Assembly (NCBI RefSeq): GCF_000219585.1
Contig: NC_015731.1
Span: forward strand, 1,674,001 to 1,738,000
DNA from: Nitrosomonas sp. Is79A3
Lineage (GTDB): Bacteria > Pseudomonadota > Gammaproteobacteria > Burkholderiales > Nitrosomonadaceae
DNA length: 64,000 nucleotides
Reading direction: 5' to 3'
The translations under genes were made by a program, and so were the position numbers. The notes beneath the pieces were generated by a model. The model was not told where the DNA came from. It did not search any database and saw nothing but the letters and a program-made list of their open reading frames with translations. Shown piece after piece: positions 16,442 to 27,149 of this stretch. Numbering within the stretch: the first letter of the stretch is position 1; each line of letters starts with the position of its first letter.

Positions 16442-16867
16442 ATGCCAAAAGAGCTGCAAAGTAAACAAGTGTCTCCCTATGAACCAAAAGCAGGTGAGGA
16501 TTATATGAATCCTAATCAGCTTATGCATTTTCGTAAGTTACTGGAAGGTATGAAAATTGAATTGGGTCAAGATATTGACCGTGCAGTACATACCATGCAG
16601 GATGAAGCTACAGTTTTTGCTGATCCTAATGATCGCGCAAGCCAGGAATCTGATATGACGCTTGAGTTGCGTAATCGTGATCGTGAGCGTAAGCTCATCA
16701 AAAAGATCGATGAGATAATTGGAAAAATCGATTCTGGTGATTATGGTTATTGTGAAAGCTGCGGGATTGAAATTGGATTAAAGCGGCTTGAAGCCCGTCC
16801 TACTGCGACACTGTGTATTGATTGTAAAACGCTGGATGAAATGCGCGAAAGGCAAATAGCCAAGTAG
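16442..16867 (+). CDS. dksA: RNA polymerase-binding transcription factor DksA
   Basis: 141 aa. The N-terminal half is the coiled coil that enters the polymerase secondary channel (MHFRKLLEGMKIEL, then DPNDRASQESDMTLELRNRDRERKLIK split around residue 60-85, with the tip acidic residues in ADPNDRASQE). A C4 zinc finger follows: CESC and CIDC separated by 17 residues. DksA works with ppGpp to tune rRNA and amino-acid promoters. GAGGAG precedes the ATG. A second possible start lies at residue 22 (MNPNQ). The gene faces pnp across a shared terminator. Confidence 0.96.
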   Translation: MPKELQSKQVSPYEPKAGEDYMNPNQLMHFRKLLEGMKIELGQDIDRAVHTMQDEATVFADPNDRASQESDMTLELRNRDRERKLIKKIDEIIGKIDSGDYGYCESCGIEIGLKRLEARPTATLCIDCKTLDEMRERQIAK

Positions 16868-16880
16868 GTTGTTTGTTGGA

Positions 16881-16919
16881 AAATCAAAAACCCTGTCACG
16901 AGCACAGGGTTTTTGATTT
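16881..16919. terminator. Bidirectional terminator between dksA and pnp
   Basis: A perfect 16-bp stem with a 7-nt loop. The core CCCTGT/ACAGGG is flanked by A-run and T-run on both strands, so it can terminate both convergent genes. Confidence 0.9.
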
Positions 16920-16926
16920 AATCATT

Positions 16927-19047
16927 CTATGATTCTTCCGTTCCAGAATCAGTACTATCTCCATCGGCAGATACTGCTTTCATACTCAGACGCAGTCTTC
17001 CTTTGTCATCTGCTTCAAGTACTTTTACGCGAACTTGCTGGCCTTCATTGAGGTGATCAGAAACATTGTTGACACGTTCATTGGCAATTTGTGAGATATG
17101 CAGCAAACCGTCTTTTCCTGGAAGAACGCTGACAATGGCGCCGAAATCAAGTAATTTTAGCACTATACCGTCATAAATTTTACCAACTTCAACTTCTGCA
17201 GTAATGTCTTCTATTCGTTTTCTGGCTAGCTCACCGCCTTCAGAACTGACACAAGCTATGGTTACCTGACCGTCATCAGTGATATCAATCGTCGTACCGG
17301 TTTCTTCCGTGAGTGCGCGAATGACAGCGCCGCCTTTACCGATAACGTCACGAATTTTTTCTGGATTGATTTTGATTTTGATTATACGGGGAGCGTGGAC
17401 TGAAATATCTTCACGGGTTGAGGGCAGGGCTTGTTTCATGATTTGCAGGATGTGCATCCGTCCTTCATGGGCCTGTATCAGCGCTGCATGCATGATATCT
17501 TTGGTGATACCCTGGATTTTAATATCCATCTGCAATGCAGTAATGCCTTTTTCCGTACCTGCTACTTTAAAATCCATATCACCCAGATGATCTTCATCAC
17601 CGAGAATATCGGTTAATACAGCAAAACGATTTCCATCTTTAATTAAGCCCATTGCAATGCCAGCTACATGCGCTTTTAGCGGAACACCCGCATCCATAAG
17701 GGCAAGACAGCCGCCACAAACCGATGCCATTGAACTGGAGCCGTTTGATTCGGTAATTTCAGATACTACGCGTAAGGAATAACCAAATTCTTCAGGGGAA
17801 GGCAGAACCGCGGCAATGGCACGCTTTGCAAGACGTCCATGCCCGATTTCACGGCGCTTGGGAGTGCCGACACGACCAATCTCTCCCGTTGCATAGGGTG
17901 GCATGTTGTAATGCAGCATAAACCGATCATTATAATCACCTTGCAGTGAATCAATTTTTTGCTCGTCACGCGCCGTACCCAGTGTTGCAACTGCTAAGGC
18001 TTGTGTTTCACCGCGAGTAAATAGTGCTGAACCATGTGTGCGAGGTAGCACACCATTTCGAATTGTTATGGCTCTTACAGTGCGTGTACCACGGCCATCG
18101 ATTCGGGGTTCTCCATCCAGGATTTGGTTACGTACAATTTTTGCTTCCAATGCAAAGAATGCTTCCTTGAAGGATTGCAGATCAGGTCCGCCTTCTGTAT
18201 CAACACCGATTTCAGTAGATATTCGTTGACTAATAGCCTCGATCGCTTCAGAACGTGCCTGCTTCTGTTTAATCTTATAAGCCATTCGTAAGTCGGCTTC
18301 TGCCAGGCTTGCAATCTTTTCTTCAAACGAAGTATCTTTTACAGGCGGAGTCCAATCCCACGCAGTTACACCCGCTTCATCAGCAAATTCATTGATTGCA
18401 TTGATAACTGCCTGCATTTGCTCATGGCCAAATATAACCGCGCCCAGCATTACTTCTTCCGATAACTCCATTGCTTCTGACTCCACCATCAAAACGGCTT
18501 GTTGCGTTCCTGCAACAACCAAATTCAATTGAGTGTCTTTAAGTTCTGAAGTTGTTGGATTAAGAACGTATTCGTTGTTGATATAACCAACGCGAGCAGC
18601 GCCAAGGGGGCCATCAAACGGTATTCCAGAAAGGATAAGCGCAGCGGAAGTGCCGATAATGGAAGGAATATCTGCATCCACTTCAGTATCCGCAGACATT
18701 ACGGTAGCTACTATCTGTACTTCGTTATAGAAACCTTCGGGAAAGAGCGGACGAATTGGGCGATCAATTAATCGAGAAGTTAGTGTTTCTTTTTCTGAAG
18801 GACGTCCTTCTCGTTTAAAGAAACTGCCCGGTATTCTACCCGCAGCGTAAAATTTTTCTTGATAATCCACAGTGAGTGGAAAGAAATCCTGTCCTGGTTT
18901 TATAGTTTTTGCACCAACCACAGTAACAAGTACTACTGTATCGTCCATTGTAACCATTACAGCGCCATGAGCTTGTCGTGCTATTTCACCTGTTTCCAAT
19001 GTAAGTTGATGGCGCCCGTAGGTAATACTCTTCTTAATAGGTTTCAA
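16927..19047 (-). CDS. pnp: Polynucleotide phosphorylase (PNPase)
   Basis: 706 aa, normal length. Two RNase PH-like domains occupy about 1-230 and 310-545, with an all-helical linker between them. Active-site-type motifs of the second core are visible ([30 protein letters not shown]). A KH domain ([20 protein letters not shown]) at about 560-600 and an S1 domain ([18 protein letters not shown]) at about 625-690 bind RNA. The enzyme degrades RNA from the 3' end using phosphate. It follows rpsO on the same strand, the conserved rpsO-pnp order. Confidence 0.97.
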   Translation of the reverse strand: MKPIKKSITYGRHQLTLETGEIARQAHGAVMVTMDDTVVLVTVVGAKTIKPGQDFFPLTVDYQEKFYAAGRIPGSFFKREGRPSEKETLTSRLIDRPIRPLFPEGFYNEVQIVATVMSADTEVDADIPSIIGTSAALILSGIPFDGPLGAARVGYINNEYVLNPTTSELKDTQLNLVVAGTQQAVLMVESEAMELSEEVMLGAVIFGHEQMQAVINAINEFADEAGVTAWDWTPPVKDTSFEEKIASLAEADLRMAYKIKQKQARSEAIEAISQRISTEIGVDTEGGPDLQSFKEAFFALEAKIVRNQILDGEPRIDGRGTRTVRAITIRNGVLPRTHGSALFTRGETQALAVATLGTARDEQKIDSLQGDYNDRFMLHYNMPPYATGEIGRVGTPKRREIGHGRLAKRAIAAVLPSPEEFGYSLRVVSEITESNGSSSMASVCGGCLALMDAGVPLKAHVAGIAMGLIKDGNRFAVLTDILGDEDHLGDMDFKVAGTEKGITALQMDIKIQGITKDIMHAALIQAHEGRMHILQIMKQALPSTREDISVHAPRIIKIKINPEKIRDVIGKGGAVIRALTEETGTTIDITDDGQVTIACVSSEGGELARKRIEDITAEVEVGKIYDGIVLKLLDFGAIVSVLPGKDGLLHISQIANERVNNVSDHLNEGQQVRVKVLEADDKGRLRLSMKAVSADGDSTDSGTEES

Positions 19048-19183
19048 TTAACAATCCCTTTTTCCTTTTTGATAAATTTTTCCGAATTATGAATTGCCCT
19101 CAAACCATAGCATCGGTTGTGTAACAATTTGAATGGAAAATAATCTACTTGATTTGCTGCCAGCACAGTTTTGCGAGGAGCGC

Positions 19184-19453
19184 TTATTTGCGTAAACCAA
19201 GACGTTCAATCAGAGTCTGGTAGGCATCATTATTACGTTTTTTTAGATAATCAAGTAGCTTGCGGCGACGACCGACCATGCGTAACAAGCCACGACGGGA
19301 ATGGTGATCTTTGACATGTGTTTTGAAGTGTCCGATTAGGTCATTGATTCGGGTCGTTAAGAGTGCAACTTGGACTTCTGGAGAGCCAGTATCTCCGTCC
19401 GCCCTTTGATAATCGCGCACTACCTGTGCTTTTTGATCGATTGTGATAGACAT
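19184..19453 (-). CDS. rpsO: 30S ribosomal protein S15
   Basis: 89 aa, canonical length. Sequence blocks typical of S15: [42 protein letters not shown] and [23 protein letters not shown] (each shown within its limits at residues 23-89). It binds 16S rRNA early in small-subunit assembly. It lies upstream of pnp with a 136-bp gap, which in related bacteria contains an RNase III-processed site. Confidence 0.96.
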   Translation of the reverse strand: MSITIDQKAQVVRDYQRADGDTGSPEVQVALLTTRINDLIGHFKTHVKDHHSRRGLLRMVGRRRKLLDYLKKRNNDAYQTLIERLGLRK

Positions 19454-19667
19454 AAATTTCTCCGCTTAAAATAACCAGTGTAAAAAGCCGGAATTTTACT
19501 CTTTAATATTGCTCTTGTCCAAACCAGATCAAAGTGTAGGGGCATTAAATGCTCCTGCGGAATATGTGGTAGAGGATGAGGGTCAATTGATATAGTTGTT
19601 TTTAAAATTCTGGTTTTTAATTCCAAGCATAAAGCATTGTTGTTTTTATTAATCTCTGCGGGTTCAA

Positions 19668-19747
19668 TTCCCCGTCCCTTGGACCGAAAGCTGGTTGAAA
19701 ACCGCAGATTGAAGAGCGTAGTTAATACCCCGCTGATTGCGGCGGGG
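19668..19747 (+). other. Possible tRNA-like remnant followed by a terminator-like hairpin
   Basis: A segment GGGTTCAATTCCCC near 19669-19682 resembles a tRNA T-arm but has only a 3-bp stem, and no D-arm or anticodon arm is apparent upstream. Downstream, CCCCGC and GCGGGG (19728-19747) form a 6-bp stem followed by ATTTTC, a weak intrinsic terminator on the plus strand. No plus-strand gene is visible that would use it. The 330-bp gap between rpsO and the PstS-like gene holds nothing else that I recognise. Confidence 0.3.
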
Positions 19748-19786
19748 ATTTTCTCAAAGGGGTATAAATATTTCGTAACACCTATT

Positions 19787-20806
19787 CTAGTAGTGCTCGA
19801 ATTCTAACCGGCCTTCTCGTCTGATTAATTCATCGATAGTGAGACCCACAGCTGATATGCCATTGAATACCGTTCCCACTCTTTTCTTGTTAAAATGCTC
19901 CATCATGGTGGTGTAGGCTCTGGGTGGTAACGGAAAGAATTCGGCTTCTTTTACTAGGAGAATTGCATTCTTCATATAAAATTCAACAAACTCTTTAATT
20001 TCAGGTTTCTCAGTTGCTTTCGCATTGACATAGATAAAGATAGGTCGGGATAGCGGTTGATAACTTCCATTTTCAACGGTTTCGACAGACGGGAGAATGC
20101 CGCCTTTTCCATTGTTTATCGCTACTGCTGTCACTTTAGTTTGATTCTCGATGTAATAGGCAAAGCCAAAAAAACCCAACCCATTCTTGTTACTCGCTAC
20201 TCCTTCTACTAATACATTGTCATCCTCGGATTCGGTGAAATCATTCCGGCTTGATTTGATCTTGCCAACGATGGCCTCGGTAAAGTAATCGAAGGTACCG
20301 GAATCTGCATCTGCACCATAGAGTTTGAAAGATTCATCGGGCCATGCCGGGTTTATCTGATTCCATTTGGTAATTTTACCTTGAGCTGCGGGCTCCCATA
20401 TTTTCTTCAGTTCCGCGATCGTCATGGTTGTACTCCAAGAATTCTCTGGGTTCACCGCCACGGTTAATGCATCGAATGCTACCGGAATCTCAATAAATTG
20501 CACCCGGGAATTTTTGCAGTCTTTTATTTCATTTTTTAGAATCGGGCGGGAGGCATTAACGATATCAATTTCACCGCGGCAGAATTTCTTGAAACCGCCA
20601 CCGCTACCGGAGATATTAACGGTTACGCTAACTGCATTTTTTTTTGCGATCTGAAACTTGTCTGCGACTGTTTTTGTGATCGGATAAACGGTGCTCGAGC
20701 CATCAATTTTTATAACCGCTTGAGCGCTTGCAACACTGATGATACTAAATGATGCGCTAAATAAAAAAGACAAACTCAGTAACTTAAGGCTGTGTAATTG
20801 TAACAT
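19787..20806 (-). CDS. PstS-family phosphate-binding periplasmic protein
   Basis: 339 aa from the ATG at 20806, preceded by a strong GGAGG 5 nt away. A signal peptide (LLSLSFLFSASFSIISVASA) is followed by IKIDGSSTVYPIT, the phosphate-binding loop of PstS proteins, and by NISGSGGGFKKFCRGEID and NASRPI. YGADADSGTFDYFTEAI is another ligand-binding loop. It delivers phosphate to a Pst ABC transporter, which is not in this window. It lies downstream of a phosphate-type porin on the same strand, suggesting joint phosphate uptake. Confidence 0.85.
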   Translation of the reverse strand: MLQLHSLKLLSLSFLFSASFSIISVASAQAVIKIDGSSTVYPITKTVADKFQIAKKNAVSVTVNISGSGGGFKKFCRGEIDIVNASRPILKNEIKDCKNSRVQFIEIPVAFDALTVAVNPENSWSTTMTIAELKKIWEPAAQGKITKWNQINPAWPDESFKLYGADADSGTFDYFTEAIVGKIKSSRNDFTESEDDNVLVEGVASNKNGLGFFGFAYYIENQTKVTAVAINNGKGGILPSVETVENGSYQPLSRPIFIYVNAKATEKPEIKEFVEFYMKNAILLVKEAEFFPLPPRAYTTMMEHFNKKRVGTVFNGISAVGLTIDELIRREGRLEFEHY

Positions 20807-21032
20807 TTCACCCTCCATTTGATTGAGATAGCTACCGCACGCCTAGCAACTTCAGTACGCTATGTATGAGAATAGTAACGTATGTTTTTTGACAATAGTA
20901 GTATCTTGATAGATAAGTACTTAAATGCTTGTTAGTAGAATCGAAGCTGATATTACCGGGAATTCATGAAATGAGATTCCGAATTCCCTGTTTACATACG
21001 CGCAATTTAAGCTGCAGATTTCTTGCGCAGAC

Positions 21033-22790
21033 CTAAAAGTCGACTGTAACTTGCGTCAGGAATGAGCCAAAATCAGCATTATTCCATCCGTGAGTACGTG
21101 CACCGGCACCGCCTGAATACCCATTTGTGTTTGTGGTTGGAGTTCCCGCAGTGTTGATATCCAACATATAAATAACATTACTTTGGAATTTAACATTCGA
21201 ATGGGGATACCAATTTAAACCGAACCTAACCATATCCGCCTTTCCGCCTTTAATCACGCCAGAGTTCATGTCGATGTAATCATAGCCTGCAGCGACTTCC
21301 CATGCGCCCCAGCCGGCGCCGTTCCACTGAAATGGACGATTAGGCTTAATCCGGTTTGCCGCACCATTTCTGACATGATAAGCCTTAGATTCGCCGGTCA
21401 GGAAGTAGCTTGCAAAACCGTAATAACCTGTCAGATGTTCATCGTTGTACCCGGTGCCATTGATATTGGTGCGTAAGTATTCGCCTTGTGCTGAGAATGG
21501 ACCGTAAACAAGCCATGATTCTGCGCCATAGCGATCGTAACTGCTCACCCGGCGGTGAAGCGGATCACTCAGCGCGCCTGTGCTTAAGTTGCCGGTATTC
21601 AGTATATTAGTACGATCTACGTTGGTTCCAGGGAAGGCAAAGAACGACATCCCGCCGCCGCCGCCGTTGGATCCTTCACCAACCATTGTGCCGTCTGCTC
21701 GATACTGGGTATTAACTGCGGTGTGTCCCGCAGAGATACCGACATGCATGAACTTGGTTTCGCTTTCCATCCAGGGTCTGCCGCTGACACGGCCGATGCC
21801 TTGCCAGCCGGTGTCGCCAGAACCGTTATTGCGGCTTTGATTGCCGTTAGCGTTTACAGAAGTGGAAGCAGCCGACCAGGAACCAATCGGTTCTGTTTGA
21901 AAAGCCAAGCCGGTTTGCCACCGCTGAACAGCGTAGTTGGCACCGATACCTGTTTTGTAGGTATTGGGATTGTCGACGAATGAGTTGACCGACATATGAC
22001 GTTCAATGAATGTTAGGTAACGGTTACTGGCAGCTTCTTCCAAACTGAATGGTTCTTTAAATGAGCCAATTTTATAAGATAATGCATTGGTATGATTTAA
22101 ACGTACAAATGCATCGGTAATGCCGGATCCGACTGAGCCATTGCCACGGCTAAAGTCATATTCGAATTTGTAATCCCATACTTTGTAAAAAGTACCTTCA
22201 ACGCCAAGACGTGCACGGCGGATATTCATACCGCTATTCAATTCATTCGGCGTGTTGGTTCCGAAAGCAGGGTCAGGTTCATTGATAAAATTGTATTGTG
22301 AGGCTGGTTGTATCCGTCCATTGAGCGATACTGAAAAATTGCCATCCTTGGTTGACCAATGCAATCCACGGTCATCAAAATTCCCGTGTATTTTCTCAAC
22401 TTCTTTGACACGCTCTTCGAGTACGGAAACTTGACCTTTAAGCTGTTCTTTCTCAGCCTTTTCTCGCAATCTTGTCAGGCGGTCACCCCCAGTTCTATTG
22501 CCTGCTTCCAATCTCTGATCCTCTTGGACTGGAGCTAATTCAGTTACTTCTGTTTTTCTCGAAGCATCGGTTGAAGCCAGCGCTGGTGCTGATGGTGTTT
22601 TGGGTGTTTCTGCCTTTTTTCCGGCTTCTTCAGCCTTAACAAATGAACCCATGTGTACCCGGCCAGGCCCAGGTTCTGCAAAAATTTGCTTAGTTTTTGT
22701 GTCAACATATAAATCCATCGCATAAGCGTTGGATAGGGTACATAAATTTATTACTGCTACGGTTGCTAAAAAAAATCTGAGTGATTTCAT
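21033..22790 (-). CDS. OprO/OprP-family phosphate-selective porin
   Basis: About 585 aa from the ATG at 22790. A signal peptide (SLRFFLATVAVINLCTLSNAYA) is followed by a charged coiled-coil segment at about 100-140 (LTRLREKAEKEQLKGQV). The rest is an outer-membrane barrel with porin O/P features: GLHWSTKDGNFSVSLNGRIQ, MNIRRARLGVEGTFYKVWD, YKFEYDF, and a C-terminal aromatic end FLTQVTVDF suited to BAM insertion. Proteins of this family pass phosphate or pyrophosphate. The PstS-like gene follows after about 230 bp. The true ligand is inferred from the family and the neighbour. Confidence 0.82.
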   Translation of the reverse strand: MKSLRFFLATVAVINLCTLSNAYAMDLYVDTKTKQIFAEPGPGRVHMGSFVKAEEAGKKAETPKTPSAPALASTDASRKTEVTELAPVQEDQRLEAGNRTGGDRLTRLREKAEKEQLKGQVSVLEERVKEVEKIHGNFDDRGLHWSTKDGNFSVSLNGRIQPASQYNFINEPDPAFGTNTPNELNSGMNIRRARLGVEGTFYKVWDYKFEYDFSRGNGSVGSGITDAFVRLNHTNALSYKIGSFKEPFSLEEAASNRYLTFIERHMSVNSFVDNPNTYKTGIGANYAVQRWQTGLAFQTEPIGSWSAASTSVNANGNQSRNNGSGDTGWQGIGRVSGRPWMESETKFMHVGISAGHTAVNTQYRADGTMVGEGSNGGGGGMSFFAFPGTNVDRTNILNTGNLSTGALSDPLHRRVSSYDRYGAESWLVYGPFSAQGEYLRTNINGTGYNDEHLTGYYGFASYFLTGESKAYHVRNGAANRIKPNRPFQWNGAGWGAWEVAAGYDYIDMNSGVIKGGKADMVRFGLNWYPHSNVKFQSNVIYMLDINTAGTPTTNTNGYSGGAGARTHGWNNADFGSFLTQVTVDF

Positions 22791-23016
22791 AGTCAGTTTT
22801 TGATCCAAGGTTTAAAAAGAAAGCCATAAAAGATGGCAACCTTTATATAACAGTAATGTTACAGTTTTGTGACAGCATGTTTTTTAATCCAAATTTAGTT
22901 TTTAACTTCTTAATTACTTGTAGTTAAAATCAATATTTCTTAAAATATGCGATACATTTGACGGAATTTGAATAATCTATTTGTTTGATGCGTGATTTAA
23001 CAATTTTGAGTTGACG

Positions 23017-23046
23017 GGAACTTTCTTTGCGAAATGACCTGTCTAA
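23017..23046 (+). promoter_or_regulatory. Candidate sigma-E promoter of amoC
   Basis: GGAACTT (23017-23023) matches the -35 of extracytoplasmic sigma-E promoters, and GTCTAA (23041-23046) matches the -10 with a 17-nt spacer. It lies about 95 bp before the amoC start codon. In Nitrosomonas europaea the lone amoC3 copy is known to belong to a sigma-E-linked stress response, which supports this reading. Confidence 0.6.
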
Positions 23047-23133
23047 ATTAAGTGTTTAGTTGGATATTTGATTTTTCCATGCTAAACACTCATTTCTATT
23101 AACTAGCTTGTTAAATTAATTAATAGGAGGTAA

Positions 23134-23949
<816 letters not shown>

Positions 23950-23980
23950 TCAAGATCCAACCTCTGATGTTTTAGACATC

Positions 23981-24012
23981 ATACTGCTGCCTGCTTCGAC
24001 AGGCAGCAGTAT
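23981..24012 (+). terminator. Terminator of amoC
   Basis: A perfect 13-bp stem (ATACTGCTGCCTG and its complement) with a 6-nt CTTCGA loop starts about 31 bp after the amoC stop. The stable UUCG-like loop suggests it may also protect the mRNA 3' end; the T-tract after it is weak. Confidence 0.8.
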
Positions 24013-24104
24013 ACTTTCCCAACCTACTTGCTAAATTTCTGTCCATAGATCTTTATCCAGTTAAGTTTGAAAAATCTTGTTCCACATATCTGGATTTTTG
24101 TGTC

Positions 24105-24542
24105 ATGGAAGATATCATTGTAATCATTCAGCAATGGGGGCCTGTCAATATTCTTGTTGGTTTGACCGCGGCATCTGTTATTGGCTTTATTGGTTCTCTA
24201 GTCGCAATTCCCTGGATTCTGATTCGATTGCCGAGCGATTACTTTGATTTGCGAGTCCCTCGTCACTGGATGAAAGATCATCATCCAGTGTTACGCATCA
24301 TCGGTTTGGTTATAAAAAATATTTTGGGCATTGTGTTCCTAATAGCGGGTTTTTTGATGCTTTTTCTGCCAGGGCAAGGCGTGTTGACGATGCTGATCGG
24401 AATTTCATTTATGGATTTTCCTAATAAGCGTAAGCTGGAAGCCCGGATTGTCGGGCAACCCGCATTATTGAAAGTCATAAACGCAATGCGTCAGAAATTC
24501 AACAGACTTCCACTTACGTTGTCACCAGACTGTAATAAATAA
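24105..24542 (+). CDS. Small membrane protein of the PGPGW type
   Basis: 145 aa with two or three hydrophobic helices: one at about 14-40 (ILVGLTAASVIGFIGSLVAI) and a second at about 65-100 (GIVFLIAGFLMLFLPGQG). The LPGQGVLTMLIGISFMDFP stretch resembles the PGPGW transmembrane family. It is downstream of amoC but separated by a terminator, so it has its own expression. Function is unknown. Confidence 0.65.
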   Translation: MEDIIVIIQQWGPVNILVGLTAASVIGFIGSLVAIPWILIRLPSDYFDLRVPRHWMKDHHPVLRIIGLVIKNILGIVFLIAGFLMLFLPGQGVLTMLIGISFMDFPNKRKLEARIVGQPALLKVINAMRQKFNRLPLTLSPDCNK

Positions 24543-25071
24543 CGCATATTTGCAATGCCTTAATATCAGGAACAATGCGAGAAGCGGCGTGCGTTCCGGT
24601 GCGTTTTCATGCATTCTTGGGTCTGTAGATGCTTCACTGGATAGAGTATCCAGACTTATGAGGAATGCGTTTAGTTCTTTCTCCGGCTCTGAAATGACTG
24701 GATAATGATCTTTATCTTTTGGATATTGATCATTGCCGATCAGATCTATTTAATGCTTGATGTGCGGAGGCAGCGCTGATTGTCAAAATTCATCGAATCG
24801 CTAGAGTCCGTTGAGAATCGTTCAGTCAGTATGGTGACTGCAACTTCTCCAGTCGAGGTAAGTTCCTTAAATTATCAGGCGGGTAGTGCATAATTCCCTC
24901 CCAGAGTAAGTGAAGTGTATTATTAGCATTAATACAATAAGAGCTTTATGGATTAAATCACAGTCACTATATTTATTGGCGGATTCAAAATTTCATTGAA
25001 GTGATAAATATTGAAAATAACTGGATATTACCCAGTTCAAGTGTAGTGTATCGCAACATTGCAACCTGCTG
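24543..25071. other. Intergenic region of about 530 bp, nothing recognised
   Basis: Between the PGPGW-type protein and the acetyltransferase I see no convincing open frame, RNA gene, or repeat. The AT-rich part nearest 25,000 presumably holds the promoter for the dapF-containing operon. Confidence 0.4.
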
Positions 25072-25599
25072 ATGAATACTAAACCACCTGATGTATTACC
25101 TTTAACGTCGTATGATGTGCGTGACGTCTCAATGTTGGCTGAGACGATCTGGCGCCATCATTATGCGGATATCATTTCATCGGAACAAATCGGTTATATG
25201 CTGGCGCAACGTTACCAGCCGGAGTTAATTAACAAGCAGCTACTGAGTTCAGATATCTGGTGGAGAAAACTGATTTTGGATGATGGGATTATTGGTTTTT
25301 CCTGTTGTATGCGTACGAACAAAGCGGACGAACTTAAGATTGACAAACTGTATATTCATTGTGATCATCATCGCAAAGGTTATGGGGCATTGCTGGTGGC
25401 TGATGCCATTAAGATAATGCAGGAAAATAATTTGCAATCACTAAGCCTGACGGCCAATAAACATAACCAGACGGCAATTTCAGCCTATCAGCATTATGGT
25501 TTTGAGATTACGGGTGATAGTGTTGTGGATATCGGGGATGGTTTTATCATGAATGATTACTTGATGAACTTAACAAAATTGAATCGCTGGAATGTTTAA
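25072..25599 (+). CDS. GNAT-family N-acetyltransferase
   Basis: 175 aa. The acetyl-CoA-binding motif A is readable in IDKLYIHCDHHRKGYGALLV, where the RxxGxG-type loop is RKGYGA. NKHNQTAISAYQHYGFEITG forms motif B. The N-terminal DVRDVSMLAETIWRHHYADI resembles family members that act on small molecules or peptides. The acceptor is unknown. Only 3 bp separate it from dapF, so it heads or belongs to that operon. Confidence 0.85.
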   Translation: MNTKPPDVLPLTSYDVRDVSMLAETIWRHHYADIISSEQIGYMLAQRYQPELINKQLLSSDIWWRKLILDDGIIGFSCCMRTNKADELKIDKLYIHCDHHRKGYGALLVADAIKIMQENNLQSLSLTANKHNQTAISAYQHYGFEITGDSVVDIGDGFIMNDYLMNLTKLNRWNV

Positions 25600-25602
25600 T
25601 TC

Positions 25603-26430
25603 ATGAAGTTGAAATTTACTAAAATGCAGGGCTTGGGCAATGATTTTGTCGTCCTGGATGGGATCAATCAACCCGTAAATCTTGATCAACAACAGATTCG
25701 TTTACTCGCCGACCGTCATTTCGGTATCGGCTGCGATCAGTTATTGCTGGTTGAAAAAGCTACAGGTCAGGCTGATTTTCGTTATCGTATCTTCAATGCC
25801 GATGGTAGTGAAGTTGAGCAATGTGGCAATGGCGCGCGCTGTTTCGTTCGTTATGTGCACGACCATGGCTTAACACAAAAAAACGAAATTCGCATCGAAA
25901 CACTGAGCGGCGTAATATCTCCGAAACTGGAAATTGATGGAAATGTCACGGTTAATATGGGAAAACCTATATTCGAGCCGGAAGAAATTCCTTTTGTTGC
26001 TGAGAAAACTGCTTTGACTTATCAGCTTGAAATACAAGGTAAGCCAGTTACAATAAGCGCCTTGTCGATGGGTAATCCGCACGCCGTACGTGTCGTGCAA
26101 AATATTGAAAACGCCCCAGTAGATACTGAAGGCGCATTGATAGAAACGCATCCGCGTTTTCCCAAAAGAGTGAATGTTGGTTACGTGCAGGTAATTGACC
26201 GTAGCCATATCAAGTTACGGGTTTTTGAGCGCGGCGCTGGCGAAACCCTGGCTTGTGGAACAGGCGCTTGCGCAGCAGTCGTTGCGGGCGTTAATCAGGG
26301 TTTGTTGGATAGTCAGGTAATTGTCAGCACACGTGGCGGTGAGTTGACGATAAGCTGGCAGGGGCAGGATGAACCCGTTTGGATGACTGGCCCGGCAGTT
26401 ACAGTATTCGAAGGTGAAATAAATTTGTAA
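25603..26430 (+). CDS. dapF: Diaminopimelate epimerase
   Basis: 275 aa. It converts LL- to meso-diaminopimelate for lysine and peptidoglycan. Both catalytic cysteines are in place: [13 protein letters not shown] (about residue 73) and [12 protein letters not shown] (about residue 216). The start [14 protein letters not shown] is characteristic. It is followed by the DUF484 gene and xerC, a conserved proteobacterial order. Confidence 0.97.
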   Translation: MKLKFTKMQGLGNDFVVLDGINQPVNLDQQQIRLLADRHFGIGCDQLLLVEKATGQADFRYRIFNADGSEVEQCGNGARCFVRYVHDHGLTQKNEIRIETLSGVISPKLEIDGNVTVNMGKPIFEPEEIPFVAEKTALTYQLEIQGKPVTISALSMGNPHAVRVVQNIENAPVDTEGALIETHPRFPKRVNVGYVQVIDRSHIKLRVFERGAGETLACGTGACAAVVAGVNQGLLDSQVIVSTRGGELTISWQGQDEPVWMTGPAVTVFEGEINL

Positions 26431-26444
26431 ACAACCAAGGAAGA

Positions 26445-27149
26445 ATGATGAAACCTGAAGATGTCGCGCAGTACCTACAGGAGCACCCGCAATTCTTCAA
26501 TGAATATGCCGACTTACTGGCAGATATTCAAATTTCTCATCCGCAGGATGATAAAGTGATTTCACTGAATGAGCGTCAAGTACTTTCATTAAGGGAAAGG
26601 AATCGCGTATTACAGGATAAATTACTTGAACTGATCAGTTTTGGTGAAGAAAATGATGCCATCGGTGAAAAAATGCACCGATTGGCAATTGCGCTGCTTT
26701 CTGTTTCCAGTTTGGACGAGTTTTTTAATGTGTTGTATTTCAGCCTGAAAGAAGATTTCGCAGTTCCGCTTGTGGCAATGCGTTTCTGGAATATTTCCTG
26801 CAGCAATAATCCTTATACCGAATTTACGCCCAGCAGTGAAGATATTCATGTCATTGCTGCAAGTTTGTCACAACCTTATTGCGGCAATCATATCGCGGAT
26901 GAGATCAAGCAATGGTTTGGTGAAGGCGCTGAGCACCTCAATTCATTCGCCATGATTCCATTGAATACAACACAAACCATCGGTTTGCTTGTTTTGGGCA
27001 GCCCTGATGCAGAAAGATTTTATCCCGAAATGGGGACACTGCATTTAAAACGGTTAGGGGAACTGGTGTGTACCACCATTACTCGCTATGATCAAGCGGA
27101 AACTTTAAGCAGTAAAGCGATTCAAGATCATGTAACCAATGAGCAGTAA
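26445..27149 (+). CDS. DUF484 family protein
   Basis: 234 aa. The start MKPEDVAQYLQEHPQFFNEY is diagnostic of DUF484, which folds as a GAF-like domain; LLELISFGEENDAIGEKMHRLA continues the family pattern. It is usually between dapF and xerC, as here, but its role is unclear. Two ATGs in tandem (26445, 26448) follow AAGGAAGA. Its end overlaps xerC by 11 bp, implying translational coupling. Confidence 0.9.
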   Translation: MMKPEDVAQYLQEHPQFFNEYADLLADIQISHPQDDKVISLNERQVLSLRERNRVLQDKLLELISFGEENDAIGEKMHRLAIALLSVSSLDEFFNVLYFSLKEDFAVPLVAMRFWNISCSNNPYTEFTPSSEDIHVIAASLSQPYCGNHIADEIKQWFGEGAEHLNSFAMIPLNTTQTIGLLVLGSPDAERFYPEMGTLHLKRLGELVCTTITRYDQAETLSSKAIQDHVTNEQ

